In this document: piece by piece, positions 54,782-62,413 of the stretch | Position numbering within the stretch: the first letter of the stretch is position 1 | How the letters are laid out: the number at the start of each line of letters is the position of its first letter | DNA from: Hazenella coriacea | GTDB lineage: Bacteria; Bacillota; Bacilli; Thermoactinomycetales; Thermoactinomycetaceae | DNA length: 64,000 nucleotides | Direction: 5' to 3' | NCBI RefSeq assembly: GCF_004341825.1 | Contig: NZ_SMAG01000001.1 | Coordinates: 186,001 to 250,000, forward strand | The notes under the pieces: generated by a model | What the model saw: only the letters and a program-made list of their open reading frames with translations | Told to the model about the DNA's origin: nothing | Databases searched by the model: none | Translations under genes and position numbers: made by a program

Positions 54782-55404
54782 TGAAGCTACGAATCCACCG
54801 TTTTTTGCCTACAACTACTGTAGAGGGACCAGGAGTAAGAGCTTGTATCTGGGTACAAGGTTGTCCGATTCATTGCAAAGGATGTGCTGTACCTTGGACC
54901 TGGTCTCCTAATCACGGACAAGAAGTTGAAGTCGAACAACTTGCTCGGCAAATCTTAGAGGAACCAGAGATTGAAGGTGTTACTTTTGTGGGTGGGGAAC
55001 CTTTTGAGCAAGCAGAAGCTTTATCCTCTCTAGGGAAAATTCTTAAATCGAAAGGGCTATCCGTGGTAACATTTTCAGGTTATGAATATAAGCACCTACA
55101 ATCCTCTCAACGTCAAGATTGGCAAGATTTACTCACAGTCACGGATCTGCTCATCGATGGACCCTTTAAACAAGAACTTTTAGATCTGGCTCGACCTTGG
55201 GTGGGTTCATCTAACCAGCAATATCGATTTTTAACCGATCGTTATAAGTATTTAGAAAATCAATTGCAGCAAATTCCCAACAAAATTGAAGTCCGCCTCA
55301 ATCCCGATGGTCAAATCGAAATAAATGGTATGGCTTCACAACAAATGTTACATCAGCTATTTGAAGAAGAATTTTATCAAAAACGAAGTCAAATGAATAA
55401 ATAA
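54781..55404 (+). CDS. activase-like radical SAM 4Fe-4S enzyme
   Basis: 207 residues of the NrdG/PflA-like activase group: N-terminal VEGPGVRACIWVQGC, with the cluster motif CPIHCKGC (three cysteines CXXXCXXC), then FVGGEPFEQAEAL, the SAM-binding GGEP motif, and LTVTDLLIDGPF. Activases install a glycyl radical on partner enzymes, but no glycyl radical enzyme is encoded nearby, so a different substrate is likely. ATG 54781 overlaps the upstream stop by one base. Last gene of the operon; a terminator follows. Confidence 0.88.
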   Translation: MKLRIHRFLPTTTVEGPGVRACIWVQGCPIHCKGCAVPWTWSPNHGQEVEVEQLARQILEEPEIEGVTFVGGEPFEQAEALSSLGKILKSKGLSVVTFSGYEYKHLQSSQRQDWQDLLTVTDLLIDGPFKQELLDLARPWVGSSNQQYRFLTDRYKYLENQLQQIPNKIEVRLNPDGQIEINGMASQQMLHQLFEEEFYQKRSQMNK

Positions 55405-55461
55405 TACAAAATACCGCCTCCTAACTAATTGATTGATATTCACTAAGATATTATCATCATG

Positions 55462-55495
55462 AAAGAGCCTTGGTAAAAGTAAGGCTCTTTTTTTT
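55462..55495 (+). terminator. terminator of the AAA/radical SAM operon
   Basis: AAAGAGCCTT / AAGGCTCTTT with a nine-base loop and eight T. Confidence 0.95.
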
Positions 55496-55697
55496 ATAAC
55501 AAGAGCTACTATATAAATACAGTTGAGATAAATGTTTTCTTGAGCTTACGCCATAGATCCATTAGAATATTTGATGTCATCAGAGCTTTAGGATGAACAT
55601 GCATACTAGACATGAATAAGATAGCAGCTACGTAAACGGTCACGAGATCACATTTAACATCTATCCCATGTCATTATAGAAAAAGGTGTAAATCCAC

Positions 55698-57254
55698 ATG
55701 AGTATCTTAACTGTGAAAAACTTAAGCCATGGCTTTGGCGATCGAGCGATCTTTAATGATATCTCCTTCCGTCTTCTCAAAGGAGAACATGTGGGACTGA
55801 TCGGTGCTAATGGTGAAGGTAAATCTACTTTTATGAATATAATCACTCGAAAATTAGAACCCGATGAAGGTAAAATTGAGTGGGCTAATAAAGTTCGAGT
55901 CGGTTATCTAGATCAACATACAGTGCTACAAAAAGGCTTAACCATCCGTGATGTCTTAAAAAGTGCATTCCAATACCTATTTGATTTAGAAACGGAAATG
56001 AATCAACACTATGAAAGAATGGCTGAAGCCTCTCCTTCTGAACTTGAACAGCTCATGGATGAAGTCGGCATCATACAGGATTTGTTAACCAATAATGATT
56101 TTTACATGATTGATGCAAAAGTGACGGAAATTGCAAGTGGTCTTGGGTTAGATGAGATTGGACTGGATCGAGATGTACATGATCTTAGTGGTGGACAACG
56201 AACCAAAGTTTTGCTTGCCAAGTTGCTCCTCGAAAAACCGGATATTCTTCTGTTAGACGAGCCAACCAACTACTTAGATGAGCAACACATTGATTGGTTA
56301 AAGCGTTACCTTCTTGCCTATGAAAATGCTTTTATCCTCATTTCCCATGATATTGCTTTTTTAAATGATGTAATCAATGTAATTTATCATATGGAAAATC
56401 AAGAGTTGAATCGATATGTAGGAGATTACAACCATTTCCAACAAGTCTACCAAGTGAAAAAGCAACAGCTTGAAGCCGCTTATAAAAAACAACAGCAAGA
56501 AATTGCTGATCTAAAAGACTTTGTAGCTAGAAATAAAGCTCGAGTCTCTACACGGAACATGGCCATGTCGCGTCAGAAAAAATTAGATAAAATGGAACTA
56601 ATTGAACTAGCTAAAGAAAAGCCCCAACCACAGTTCCACTTCAAAGAAGCAAGAACCTCTGGAAAGCTTATTTTTGAAGCAAAAGAGCTTGTGATTGGCT
56701 ATGATGAACCACTCTCCAAGTCACTGAACCTTCGTATGGAGCGTGGGCAAAAAATCGCACTCGTAGGTGCTAATGGAATTGGAAAAACTACACTTCTCCG
56801 CAGTATTTTAGGTGAAATTAAGCCACTGTCAGGTTCAGTTGAGCGGGGTGAATACCTTCATATCGGCTATTTTGAACAAGAAATCAAAGGTTCCAATTAC
56901 AACACCTGTATTGATGAAATTTGGAATGAATTTCCTTCCCTTTCACAATTCGAAGTACGTGCAGCCCTTGCCAAATGTGGTTTAACCACCAAACACATCG
57001 AAAGCAAAATAGAGGTGCTAAGTGGCGGCGAAAAAGCCAAAGTTCGCTTGTGTAAGCTGATCAATCGCGAATCTAACCTTCTTGTCCTCGATGAGCCCAC
57101 TAACCACCTGGACGTTGACGCCAAAGTTGAGCTAAAGCGAGCCATTCAAACTTATAAAGGAAGTATCCTACTGATCTGCCATGAACCCGACTTTTACCGT
57201 GATGTAGTCACAGATGTGTGGAACTGTGAACATTGGACCACAAAAGTTTTTTGA
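55698..57254 (+). CDS. yfmM: ABC-F family ATPase (YfmM-like)
   Basis: 518 residues, two ATPase domains joined by a charged linker, no membrane segments. First domain: Walker A GANGEGKST, signature LSGGQRTKVLLAKL, Walker B LLLDEPTNYLD. Second: GANGIGKTT, LSGGEKAKVRLCKL, LVLDEPTNHLD. ABC-F proteins act at the ribosome; some give antibiotic resistance by ribosomal protection, others are housekeeping. The sequence is of the YfmM type. The ATG at 55698 lies behind AAAAAGGTG. A terminator follows. Confidence 0.92.
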   Translation: MSILTVKNLSHGFGDRAIFNDISFRLLKGEHVGLIGANGEGKSTFMNIITRKLEPDEGKIEWANKVRVGYLDQHTVLQKGLTIRDVLKSAFQYLFDLETEMNQHYERMAEASPSELEQLMDEVGIIQDLLTNNDFYMIDAKVTEIASGLGLDEIGLDRDVHDLSGGQRTKVLLAKLLLEKPDILLLDEPTNYLDEQHIDWLKRYLLAYENAFILISHDIAFLNDVINVIYHMENQELNRYVGDYNHFQQVYQVKKQQLEAAYKKQQQEIADLKDFVARNKARVSTRNMAMSRQKKLDKMELIELAKEKPQPQFHFKEARTSGKLIFEAKELVIGYDEPLSKSLNLRMERGQKIALVGANGIGKTTLLRSILGEIKPLSGSVERGEYLHIGYFEQEIKGSNYNTCIDEIWNEFPSLSQFEVRAALAKCGLTTKHIESKIEVLSGGEKAKVRLCKLINRESNLLVLDEPTNHLDVDAKVELKRAIQTYKGSILLICHEPDFYRDVVTDVWNCEHWTTKVF

Positions 57255-57256
57255 AA

Positions 57257-57286
57257 TAAAAAGTCCCCTATCACTGGGGATTTTTT
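57257..57286 (+). terminator. terminator after ABC-F gene
   Basis: TCCCC / GGGGA core with flanking A/T pairs and a T6 tail. Confidence 0.82.
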
Positions 57287-57344
57287 AGTTGCCAGCAATC
57301 GCAACAAAAATTTATCTTCATTTTATAGTCCTTTAAAATCGCTT

Positions 57345-58250
57345 TTATACCAACTCTTTCAAGGTATCCCCTAAATCCGTATATGCAAATTGAAACCCTT
57401 CATCGAGCAACCGCTTGGGGATACAATTACGACCTGTAAGCGCTAGCCCCGGATCTGCTCTCATCACCGTCACTGCCCCCAAACGTACCAAAGGGGCTGG
57501 AGCAGGCGGAGCCCATCCTTTTCCCATCACTTTACGTAAAGTTTCCATAAATGTTTGGTTCGTTACAGGATTTGGACCTGTTGCATTGTAAACACCTTCG
57601 CAGTCATTTTCAATCACGTAATGAATCATTTTATTGAGATCATCAATATGCAACCAACTGATATACTGTTGTCCTGATCCAATGGTTCCACCTAAACCAA
57701 ATCTCGCTAACTTTTGCAACGGCTCAAGTGCTCCACCATTCCGCCCTAGAACAAATCCAATCCGCAAAACCACTTGTCTCGTTTCAGGAAGATTTTCAGC
57801 AAAAAAAGCTTTCTCCCACCGTTGACAAACTTCCACTGAGAATCCCTCACCATGTGGGGCGTTTTCGTCACATTCTTCTCGTGTGTCACCAAAGATGGCT
57901 AATGAGCCAGCTTGAACAAACACTTTGGGAGGAGAGTCACACTGCTTAATAGCTTCATGAAGTATCCGGACTGAGTCCACACGAGAATGGATAATATCTG
58001 CTCGATTCTTAGCCGTGTATAAGCAGTTGACACTTCTCCCTGTAAAGTTAACAATCCCCTCTGCCCCATCAATCTCATATACCCATTCTCCTAGAGTAGA
58101 ACTATCCCACTGTACAAATCGAATGTTCCCCTCTGTTTTCTGCGTACCACGAGTTAACACGATGACTTCATAGCCCTGTGACTCTAAGTCTTTTGCCAAT
58201 GCCTGCCCCAAAAAACCCGAACCACCTGGTAAAACCATTTTTCGACTCAT
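57345..58250 (-). CDS. yfhF: TIGR01777-family epimerase (YfhF-like)
   Basis: 301 residues, atypical short-chain dehydrogenase: N-terminal Rossmann LPGGSGFLGQALAKDL (glycine pattern), IVNFTGRSVNCLYTAKNR, WHIDD-like SWLHIDDLNKM and the TIGR01777 C-terminus. Known relatives have roles in cell division or sugar nucleotide handling, but most are uncharacterised. ATG 58250 follows AAAGGAG seven bases away; frame to 58277 has no site. Terminator hairpin of a neighbouring gene lies further right. Confidence 0.88.
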   Translation of the reverse strand: MSRKMVLPGGSGFLGQALAKDLESQGYEVIVLTRGTQKTEGNIRFVQWDSSTLGEWVYEIDGAEGIVNFTGRSVNCLYTAKNRADIIHSRVDSVRILHEAIKQCDSPPKVFVQAGSLAIFGDTREECDENAPHGEGFSVEVCQRWEKAFFAENLPETRQVVLRIGFVLGRNGGALEPLQKLARFGLGGTIGSGQQYISWLHIDDLNKMIHYVIENDCEGVYNATGPNPVTNQTFMETLRKVMGKGWAPPAPAPLVRLGAVTVMRADPGLALTGRNCIPKRLLDEGFQFAYTDLGDTLKELV

Positions 58251-58426
58251 TTTCGTACTCCTTTGTGCAAAATTCACAAACTAGCACCAGTATAATTAGG
58301 AAGATTTCCTTATCAGTTGACACCAATTCTCAAATGTTCTCCAATAATCACCTTTATGAATGTAAATAATATATTTTTTGTTTCAATCAATATCATATTC
58401 TCCATGGCTCTAATTAATCCTTTTTC

Positions 58427-58456
58427 AAAAAAAGTGACCCCTGATCGAGGTCACTT
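58427..58456 (-). terminator. terminator after the small membrane protein gene
   Basis: Minus strand: AAGTGACC / GGTCACTT with a nine-base loop followed by T7. Confidence 0.85.
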
Positions 58457-58506
58457 CATTCATCCTATTATAATATATATATTAATCCTTACTTACATAA
58501 GAAATA

Positions 58507-58827
58507 TTATTGAATTAAGATAGCTACACTCATTAAACAAACTCCAAGAAACACCAAAAAGATTTGCGGATAACGTTGTATGAAAAAACTAGTGCCAAAT
58601 CCGAAGATAGTTTCTTTGATAAAAAACAGTACTGTCAAAATAAAGTCAAAGGAGTAAATGCTTTTCGTACCTTTAATCGAATCTTTATAGCCTTTGAGAT
58701 CATCCTCAAAATATTCCCTAGAATATTCCTTCAAATTCATCTGTAGCCTTGCACCTTTTGGGATAAAAGCAGCAAAGGCCAAGGTGAACAATCCCATGAC
58801 TATAGGTAGGATTTTTAATGCAATCAT
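58507..58827 (-). CDS. small membrane protein, 106 residues
   Basis: Not recognised by family. Three hydrophobic segments: IALKILPIVMGLFTLAFAAF, ILTVLFFIKETIFGFG and FLVFLGVCLMSVAILI, with a charged loop (31-58) of Lys, Glu and Tyr. AGGGGGT precedes ATG 58827. A terminator follows. Its last 23 residues are resembled by a remnant at 58873-58953, so it had a second copy upstream. Confidence 0.75.
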   Translation of the reverse strand: MIALKILPIVMGLFTLAFAAFIPKGARLQMNLKEYSREYFEDDLKGYKDSIKGTKSIYSFDFILTVLFFIKETIFGFGTSFFIQRYPQIFLVFLGVCLMSVAILIQ

Positions 58828-58872
58828 TTTTTACCCCCTAAGTATAGATCATGTTAAGATAAATCCCCTTAG

Positions 58873-58998
58873 TTAAAATTGATAATGAAGAAAGATTGCT
58901 AAACTAAGAAAGCTCACTCCGAATAATATCAAGAAGAAACGAGGAAAGCGTTGTAAAGTACAACTCTGTTCACTATTTGATAGTCGTGTAATCCCCAC
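58873..58998 (-). pseudogene. truncated paralogue of the 106-residue membrane protein
   Basis: Minus-strand frame ending at 58873 codes QRFPRFFLILFGVSF followed by LSLAIFLHYQF, aligned with QRYPQIFLVFLGVCL and MSVAILIQ at the end of the gene at 58507-58827. Only the C-terminal part is recognisable; residues before it do not match. A possible GTG start at 58998 would make a 41-residue product, but there is no independent support. Confidence 0.6.
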
Positions 58999-59243
58999 CT
59001 TTATCCAGTCATGCCCTTAAGAAATAAATTGACCCCAGACTGTCCATCGATGTGGATGACCTGAGGTGCTAATTTCTTATATTCTTTCATTCGAATGAAC
59101 CAAATAATTTAGAGTCAAATTTAAATAAATTTTATCAGAAATTATATAAACATCATACAAAAGTATTGATTTTGTCAAAGTTTTAAAGTTGATATTTAAG
59201 AAAAATGATGAATATGAATACCTATTTAAAATGCTTTTCAAGC

Positions 59244-59810
59244 TTATTTCATCTTGTGAATACCTGCAAGAAAGGTGTCGATCAGCAAACGAAGGCTTTC
59301 GTCAAGATCAAGTGGAAGACCAAATCCACCACGCTGTTCAAGAGAAGCAAACCCATGAAAAATACTACGTAATCCCCGTACTGTATGAAGCGCTGCTTCG
59401 TCTTTCAAGCCATAAACATTCAGTACACGAACGACTAGATCTACGATGTCATCTCCAACTCTTTGAATATCCTGATCATATGGTTTCAGAGAACGTAGAG
59501 TCGCTTCATATAAACCCGGATGTTCACGAGCAAATTCCACATAAGCTTTAGCTAGGGCATGAACGGCCTCATCCCCCGACCGACCAATCACTGCTTGAGT
59601 TAAATGGAAATGAAGTTGCTTCAGACCATAAATAGCAAGCTCTTTTCGCAATCCTAGTAACCCGTCTACATGGTTATAAAGTGAAGGAGGACGAATCTTT
59701 AATTTTTTTGCTAAAGAGGCTAATGTTACCTCGTCAACACCTTGTGTATCAGCAATTTCAATTGCAGCTTCTAGAATTGTATTGAGATCCAGTCTTATTC
59801 GTGGGGCCAT
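59244..59810 (-). CDS. TetR-family regulator
   Basis: 188 residues: N-terminal TetR HTH (about 8-55) with ILEAAIEIADTQGVDEVTLASLAKK broken by family consensus, and recognition part IRPPSLYNHVDG; a C-terminal ligand domain of the TetR_C_13/WHG type with ARE.HPGLYEATL and GFASLEQRGGFGLP. ATG 59810, preceded by AAAGGA nine bases away. Lies 27 bases after the hydrolase gene in the same direction, and two palindromes upstream of that gene are candidate operators. Ligand unknown. Confidence 0.9.
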   Translation of the reverse strand: MAPRIRLDLNTILEAAIEIADTQGVDEVTLASLAKKLKIRPPSLYNHVDGLLGLRKELAIYGLKQLHFHLTQAVIGRSGDEAVHALAKAYVEFAREHPGLYEATLRSLKPYDQDIQRVGDDIVDLVVRVLNVYGLKDEAALHTVRGLRSIFHGFASLEQRGGFGLPLDLDESLRLLIDTFLAGIHKMK

Positions 59811-59837
59811 GCCAATCATTCCTTTCCTATCAAAAAT

Positions 59838-60545
59838 CTATTCTAAATTCTGTTTGGCTTTATCGATCGCAAGTTTCATCTCTACTTCTGGTTGGGTTAA
59901 CATCGATCCATGCCCCACTGCGAGTAATGAAGGCTGTAACTCATATAGCTTACATGCACTTTCTAGTGATGTCTTTTTATCCCATGTACCGAAAGCTGGG
60001 AATGGAAACCATGGTCGTATTTGCCCTGAAACCGCAATTCCACCTCTTGTTTGAAAAGCATCACCTGCGATTAAAGCTTTATTACGAGTGTCAAGAAATG
60101 ACATCGAACCTGGTGTATGACCTGGTGTAGCCACCACAAGCAACGATCCAACCTGATCTCCATCTTGAAGTAATACATCCGCTCTTGTCTTTAATTTTTT
60201 AGGTACTCCACCTCGAATCGGAGTATCTGTTTCATTCACATCTAAAGTAAGGTCCCCTTCCATTAACCGGGCATCACGTCTAGAAATATAGACAGGAACC
60301 TCAGGTAGCTCTTGCTTCAATGCATCAAGCGCTCCCACATGATCTTCATGTGCATGTGTTAAAAGAATCCGTGTAATTGGTTTTCCAATCTCATTGGCCG
60401 CCCGTAAAATCCCCGTTGAACTATAGGGAAGAGCAGCATCAATCAAAGTTAAGTTACTTTCTTCCTCGACTAAATAACAATTGACAGGAAAAAAACGTGG
60501 TAAAAAAGTTAGTTGATAAACCGTCTTTTCACGAATGATTCGCAT
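59838..60545 (-). CDS. metallo-beta-lactamase fold hydrolase
   Basis: 235 residues. Zinc motif THAHEDHVGAL near residue 63, metal ligands ATPGHTPGS and IAGDAF, and a final GHG. Similar to YflN-like hydrolases; substrate unknown. The ribosome site AGGAGAGGTG precedes ATG 60545. First gene of a two-gene operon with the TetR regulator, which likely represses it through palindromes at 60576-60620. Confidence 0.9.
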   Translation of the reverse strand: MRIIREKTVYQLTFLPRFFPVNCYLVEEESNLTLIDAALPYSSTGILRAANEIGKPITRILLTHAHEDHVGALDALKQELPEVPVYISRRDARLMEGDLTLDVNETDTPIRGGVPKKLKTRADVLLQDGDQVGSLLVVATPGHTPGSMSFLDTRNKALIAGDAFQTRGGIAVSGQIRPWFPFPAFGTWDKKTSLESACKLYELQPSLLAVGHGSMLTQPEVEMKLAIDKAKQNLE

Positions 60546-60575
60546 GATAACACCTCTCCTACTTTTATTAGCACA

Positions 60576-60596
60576 AAAACTAATTATGTTAGTTTT
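60576..60596. promoter_or_regulatory. palindrome A, TetR operator candidate
   Basis: AAAACTAA and TTAGTTTT arms with a five-base centre. It lies 31 bases upstream of the hydrolase start. Confidence 0.6.
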
Positions 60597-60599
60597 ATA

Positions 60600-60620
60600 T
60601 TAACTAATATCATTAGTTAA
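60600..60620. promoter_or_regulatory. palindrome B, TetR operator candidate
   Basis: Perfect arms TTAACTAAT and ATTAGTTAA with a three-base centre. Shares ACTAA/TTAGT with palindrome A; dyad centres are 24 bases apart. Confidence 0.65.
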
Positions 60621-60642
60621 CGCAAGAAGATTGTTTCTACAT

Positions 60643-60685
60643 AAAAAAACACACGCTCTTCAAAATGGGGGAAGAACTGTGTGTT
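60643..60685 (-). terminator. terminator after the 60754 gene
   Basis: Minus strand: AACACAC, inner CTTC/GAAG, GTGTGTT and T7. Confidence 0.8.
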
Positions 60686-60753
60686 GTGAATAACCCAAAA
60701 TATTTAGATATAAATAATCCTTTTCCCTTACTCTATATGAGTACTGATTAGAA

Positions 60754-61179
60754 CTAACTAAAGTAACTAGCTCCGATATGCATACCCTCTAACTTTTCGG
60801 AATTTTTCACTGTAAAATGTTCATGGTGCCCACTCGGATGAACAAGATACATTAAATTAGTAGCTATAACATTTACATCTTCAACTAAAGCTCGGCAATT
60901 TAGTTTTGAACAAATTTTCGATACCACTTCATGATCTTGCTCGGTCATTAGTTGTTCATCTACGATATAAATAGATATCATAAATCTAAATTCATGTTCA
61001 CATAAAGAAACGTCACAGACAATACGTTTGTTCGCTGGAAATTCAGTAATATCTCCAATAATAGCTACATCTTCTGGATCGATTTCCATCTGTTTATCAC
61101 TAAATACTTCAATCAATACCCTTTTAAGTTTCGGCATTGCAACGATTTTATCTAAAAAAACGTCTCGCCAATGAGACAT
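60754..61179 (-). CDS. hypothetical protein in immunity-like region
   Basis: 141 residues, not recognised. Cytoplasmic alpha/beta composition with two cysteines pairs (CDVSLCEHEF, CSKLNC) and a His-rich HPSGHHEHF segment. GGGGGG stands six bases before ATG 61179; a terminator follows. It is placed between the TetR operon and the immunity-like genes, so it may itself be an immunity protein, but this is position only. Confidence 0.6.
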   Translation of the reverse strand: MSHWRDVFLDKIVAMPKLKRVLIEVFSDKQMEIDPEDVAIIGDITEFPANKRIVCDVSLCEHEFRFMISIYIVDEQLMTEQDHEVVSKICSKLNCRALVEDVNVIATNLMYLVHPSGHHEHFTVKNSEKLEGMHIGASYFS

Positions 61180-61204
61180 TTACATCCCCCCAATAGTGTT
61201 ACAA

Positions 61205-61439
61205 TAAAAACTCTTCAATTCCTTCCCCTTCTTCCTCATCAAATAATGATCCGTCAGTTTATATCAATAGCTCACATAAAGTTTTTTCATGATTTACTTT
61301 ATTACAGCCATGTATAACCAATTCTCCCTTAGCTTTTCGTCTCAGTAAAACCATCGAAACATCCTGTCCATTCACCTTAGCTAGATGCTCTTCGATGGAT
61401 TGCCAATCTGGATTTTCAATATAAGGGGCACGATTCATC
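61205..61439. repeat. direct repeat, copy 1 (partner at 61948-62184)
   Basis: About 235 bases, highly similar to the second copy; longest identical stretches cover the NRAPYI to VLLRRKAKGEL coding part. The two copies are in the same orientation and about 740 bases apart. Confidence 0.9.
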
Positions 61440-61440
61440 A
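61205..61440 (-). pseudogene. frameshifted duplicate of the immunity-like gene
   Basis: Nearly the same DNA as 61948-62184 inside the intact gene. It codes NRAPYIENPDWQSIEEHLAK to GELVIHG and then leaves frame: GAAAAAACTTTATG here against GAAAAAATCTTCTATG in the intact copy, a two-base loss, and a stop at 61259. After the loss the other frame still shows the DEEEGEGIEEF residue. It lacks the N-terminal helical part. Confidence 0.85.
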
Positions 61441-61619
61441 GGATGCCTAAATGTATATTCGATTCCTCCAAATTCTTGTAAAGCTTTAATTACTAATGGA
61501 GATAATGAATATCCCTTGGACTTCAAAAAATTTTCGATCTCTGTTATATCAACTTGCCGATCTATATGCCATCCAGATTGAGCAAGAATATTCTCTACTT
61601 CCTTCGTTAATGTTTGCAT
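61416..61619 (-). pseudogene. truncated SUKH-3-type immunity gene
   Basis: 67 residues: ILAQSGWHIDRQVDI, ENFLKSKGYSLSP and ALQEFGG, the beginning of the SUKH-3 immunity family (GW-R pattern then L.EFGG). After about 60 residues the frame runs into the duplicate of the neighbouring gene in another frame (end HPDESCPLY), so the rest of the domain (about 80-100 residues) is lost. GGAGGG before ATG. A recombination product; unlikely to be functional. Confidence 0.75.
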
Positions 61620-61685
61620 ATGATCCCTCCGATTATTGTGTATTTACTTTCGACTATCATCAATAACTAATAACTGTCTTTTAAT

Positions 61686-61735
61686 ATAAAACAACACACA
61701 CTTCTAAAAGTTAATGAAGCTATGTGTTGTTTTAT
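61686..61735 (-). terminator. terminator after the immunity-like gene
   Basis: Stem ATAAAACAACACA / TGTGTTGTTTTAT with an inner CTTC/GAAG pair; resembles the one at 60643. Confidence 0.78.
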
Positions 61736-61748
61736 TAAATGGACATTC

Positions 61749-62390
61749 TTACATATCAAACTCTCGCCAGATTTGATCAGGATTTAGACTAGCATCTTGA
61801 TCAAAAAAGTATTTAACTGCTTTGATCATATAATCCCAAGAAACACATACATTTTCTGGCATCACCGATAATTGTGAAATCGTAATTGAATATTCTTTTC
61901 CTTCTTTTTTTGTTCCATCCACTAATTCAAAATAGGTATCACTTGGATAAAATTCTTCAATTCCTTCCTCTTCTTCCTCATCAAATAGTTGATCCGTCAG
62001 TTCATACCAATAATTGACATAGAAGATTTTTTCATTATCTATTATGTTCCCACCATGAATAACCAATTCCCCCTTAGCTTTTCGTCTCAGTAAAACCATC
62101 GAAACATCCTGTCCATTCATCTTAGCTAGATGCTCTTCGATGGATTGCCAATCTGGATTTTCAATATAAGGGGCACGATTCATCTTTAATAGCCATTTAC
62201 TCATTTCTTCTTTCTTCTCTCCTTTGCCCGCTCTCGAGAAACTTAGTTCATTGTGCTTTTGTTGAAGTTGCTCATAAACTTTATTAAGAACCCATTGCAT
62301 TTTTTGTGCTTCTTCACTTAAACCTTTATTGAATTGGGTTAATGATTTCTTGAACTTTTCTAACACTTCCAAGGATACATGAGCATCCAT
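61749..62390 (-). CDS. immunity-like protein with helical N-terminus
   Basis: 213 residues. N-terminal helical part (1-60), LEKFKKSLTQFNKGLSEEA and MQWVLNKVYEQLQQK, recalling WXG100-size helical hairpins but with no clear WXG. C-terminal alpha/beta domain (about 75-213) with NRAPYIENPDWQSIEEHL and ELVIHGG in the style of Imm1-like immunity proteins, then acidic DEEEEEGIEEF. ATG 62390 with AGGTGA upstream. It follows the FtsK-type gene by 23 bases, so likely one operon. The duplicated C-terminal part is at 61205-61440. Confidence 0.6.
   Translation of the reverse strand: MDAHVSLEVLEKFKKSLTQFNKGLSEEAQKMQWVLNKVYEQLQQKHNELSFSRAGKGEKKEEMSKWLLKMNRAPYIENPDWQSIEEHLAKMNGQDVSMVLLRRKAKGELVIHGGNIIDNEKIFYVNYWYELTDQLFDEEEEEGIEEFYPSDTYFELVDGTKKEGKEYSITISQLSVMPENVCVSWDYMIKAVKYFFDQDASLNPDQIWREFDM
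61948..62184. repeat. direct repeat, copy 2 inside the intact gene
   Basis: Partner of 61205-61439; codes residues about 70-147 of the intact immunity-like protein. Confidence 0.9.
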
Positions 62391-62413
62391 CACTTCACCT
62401 ACTTTGTGAGATG

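Noticed and set aside
61259-61471. 70-codon frame as a functional small immunity gene
   Set aside because: Its start belongs to the SUKH-3 remnant region and its end to a frameshift relative to the intact copy, so it is treated as a pseudogene.
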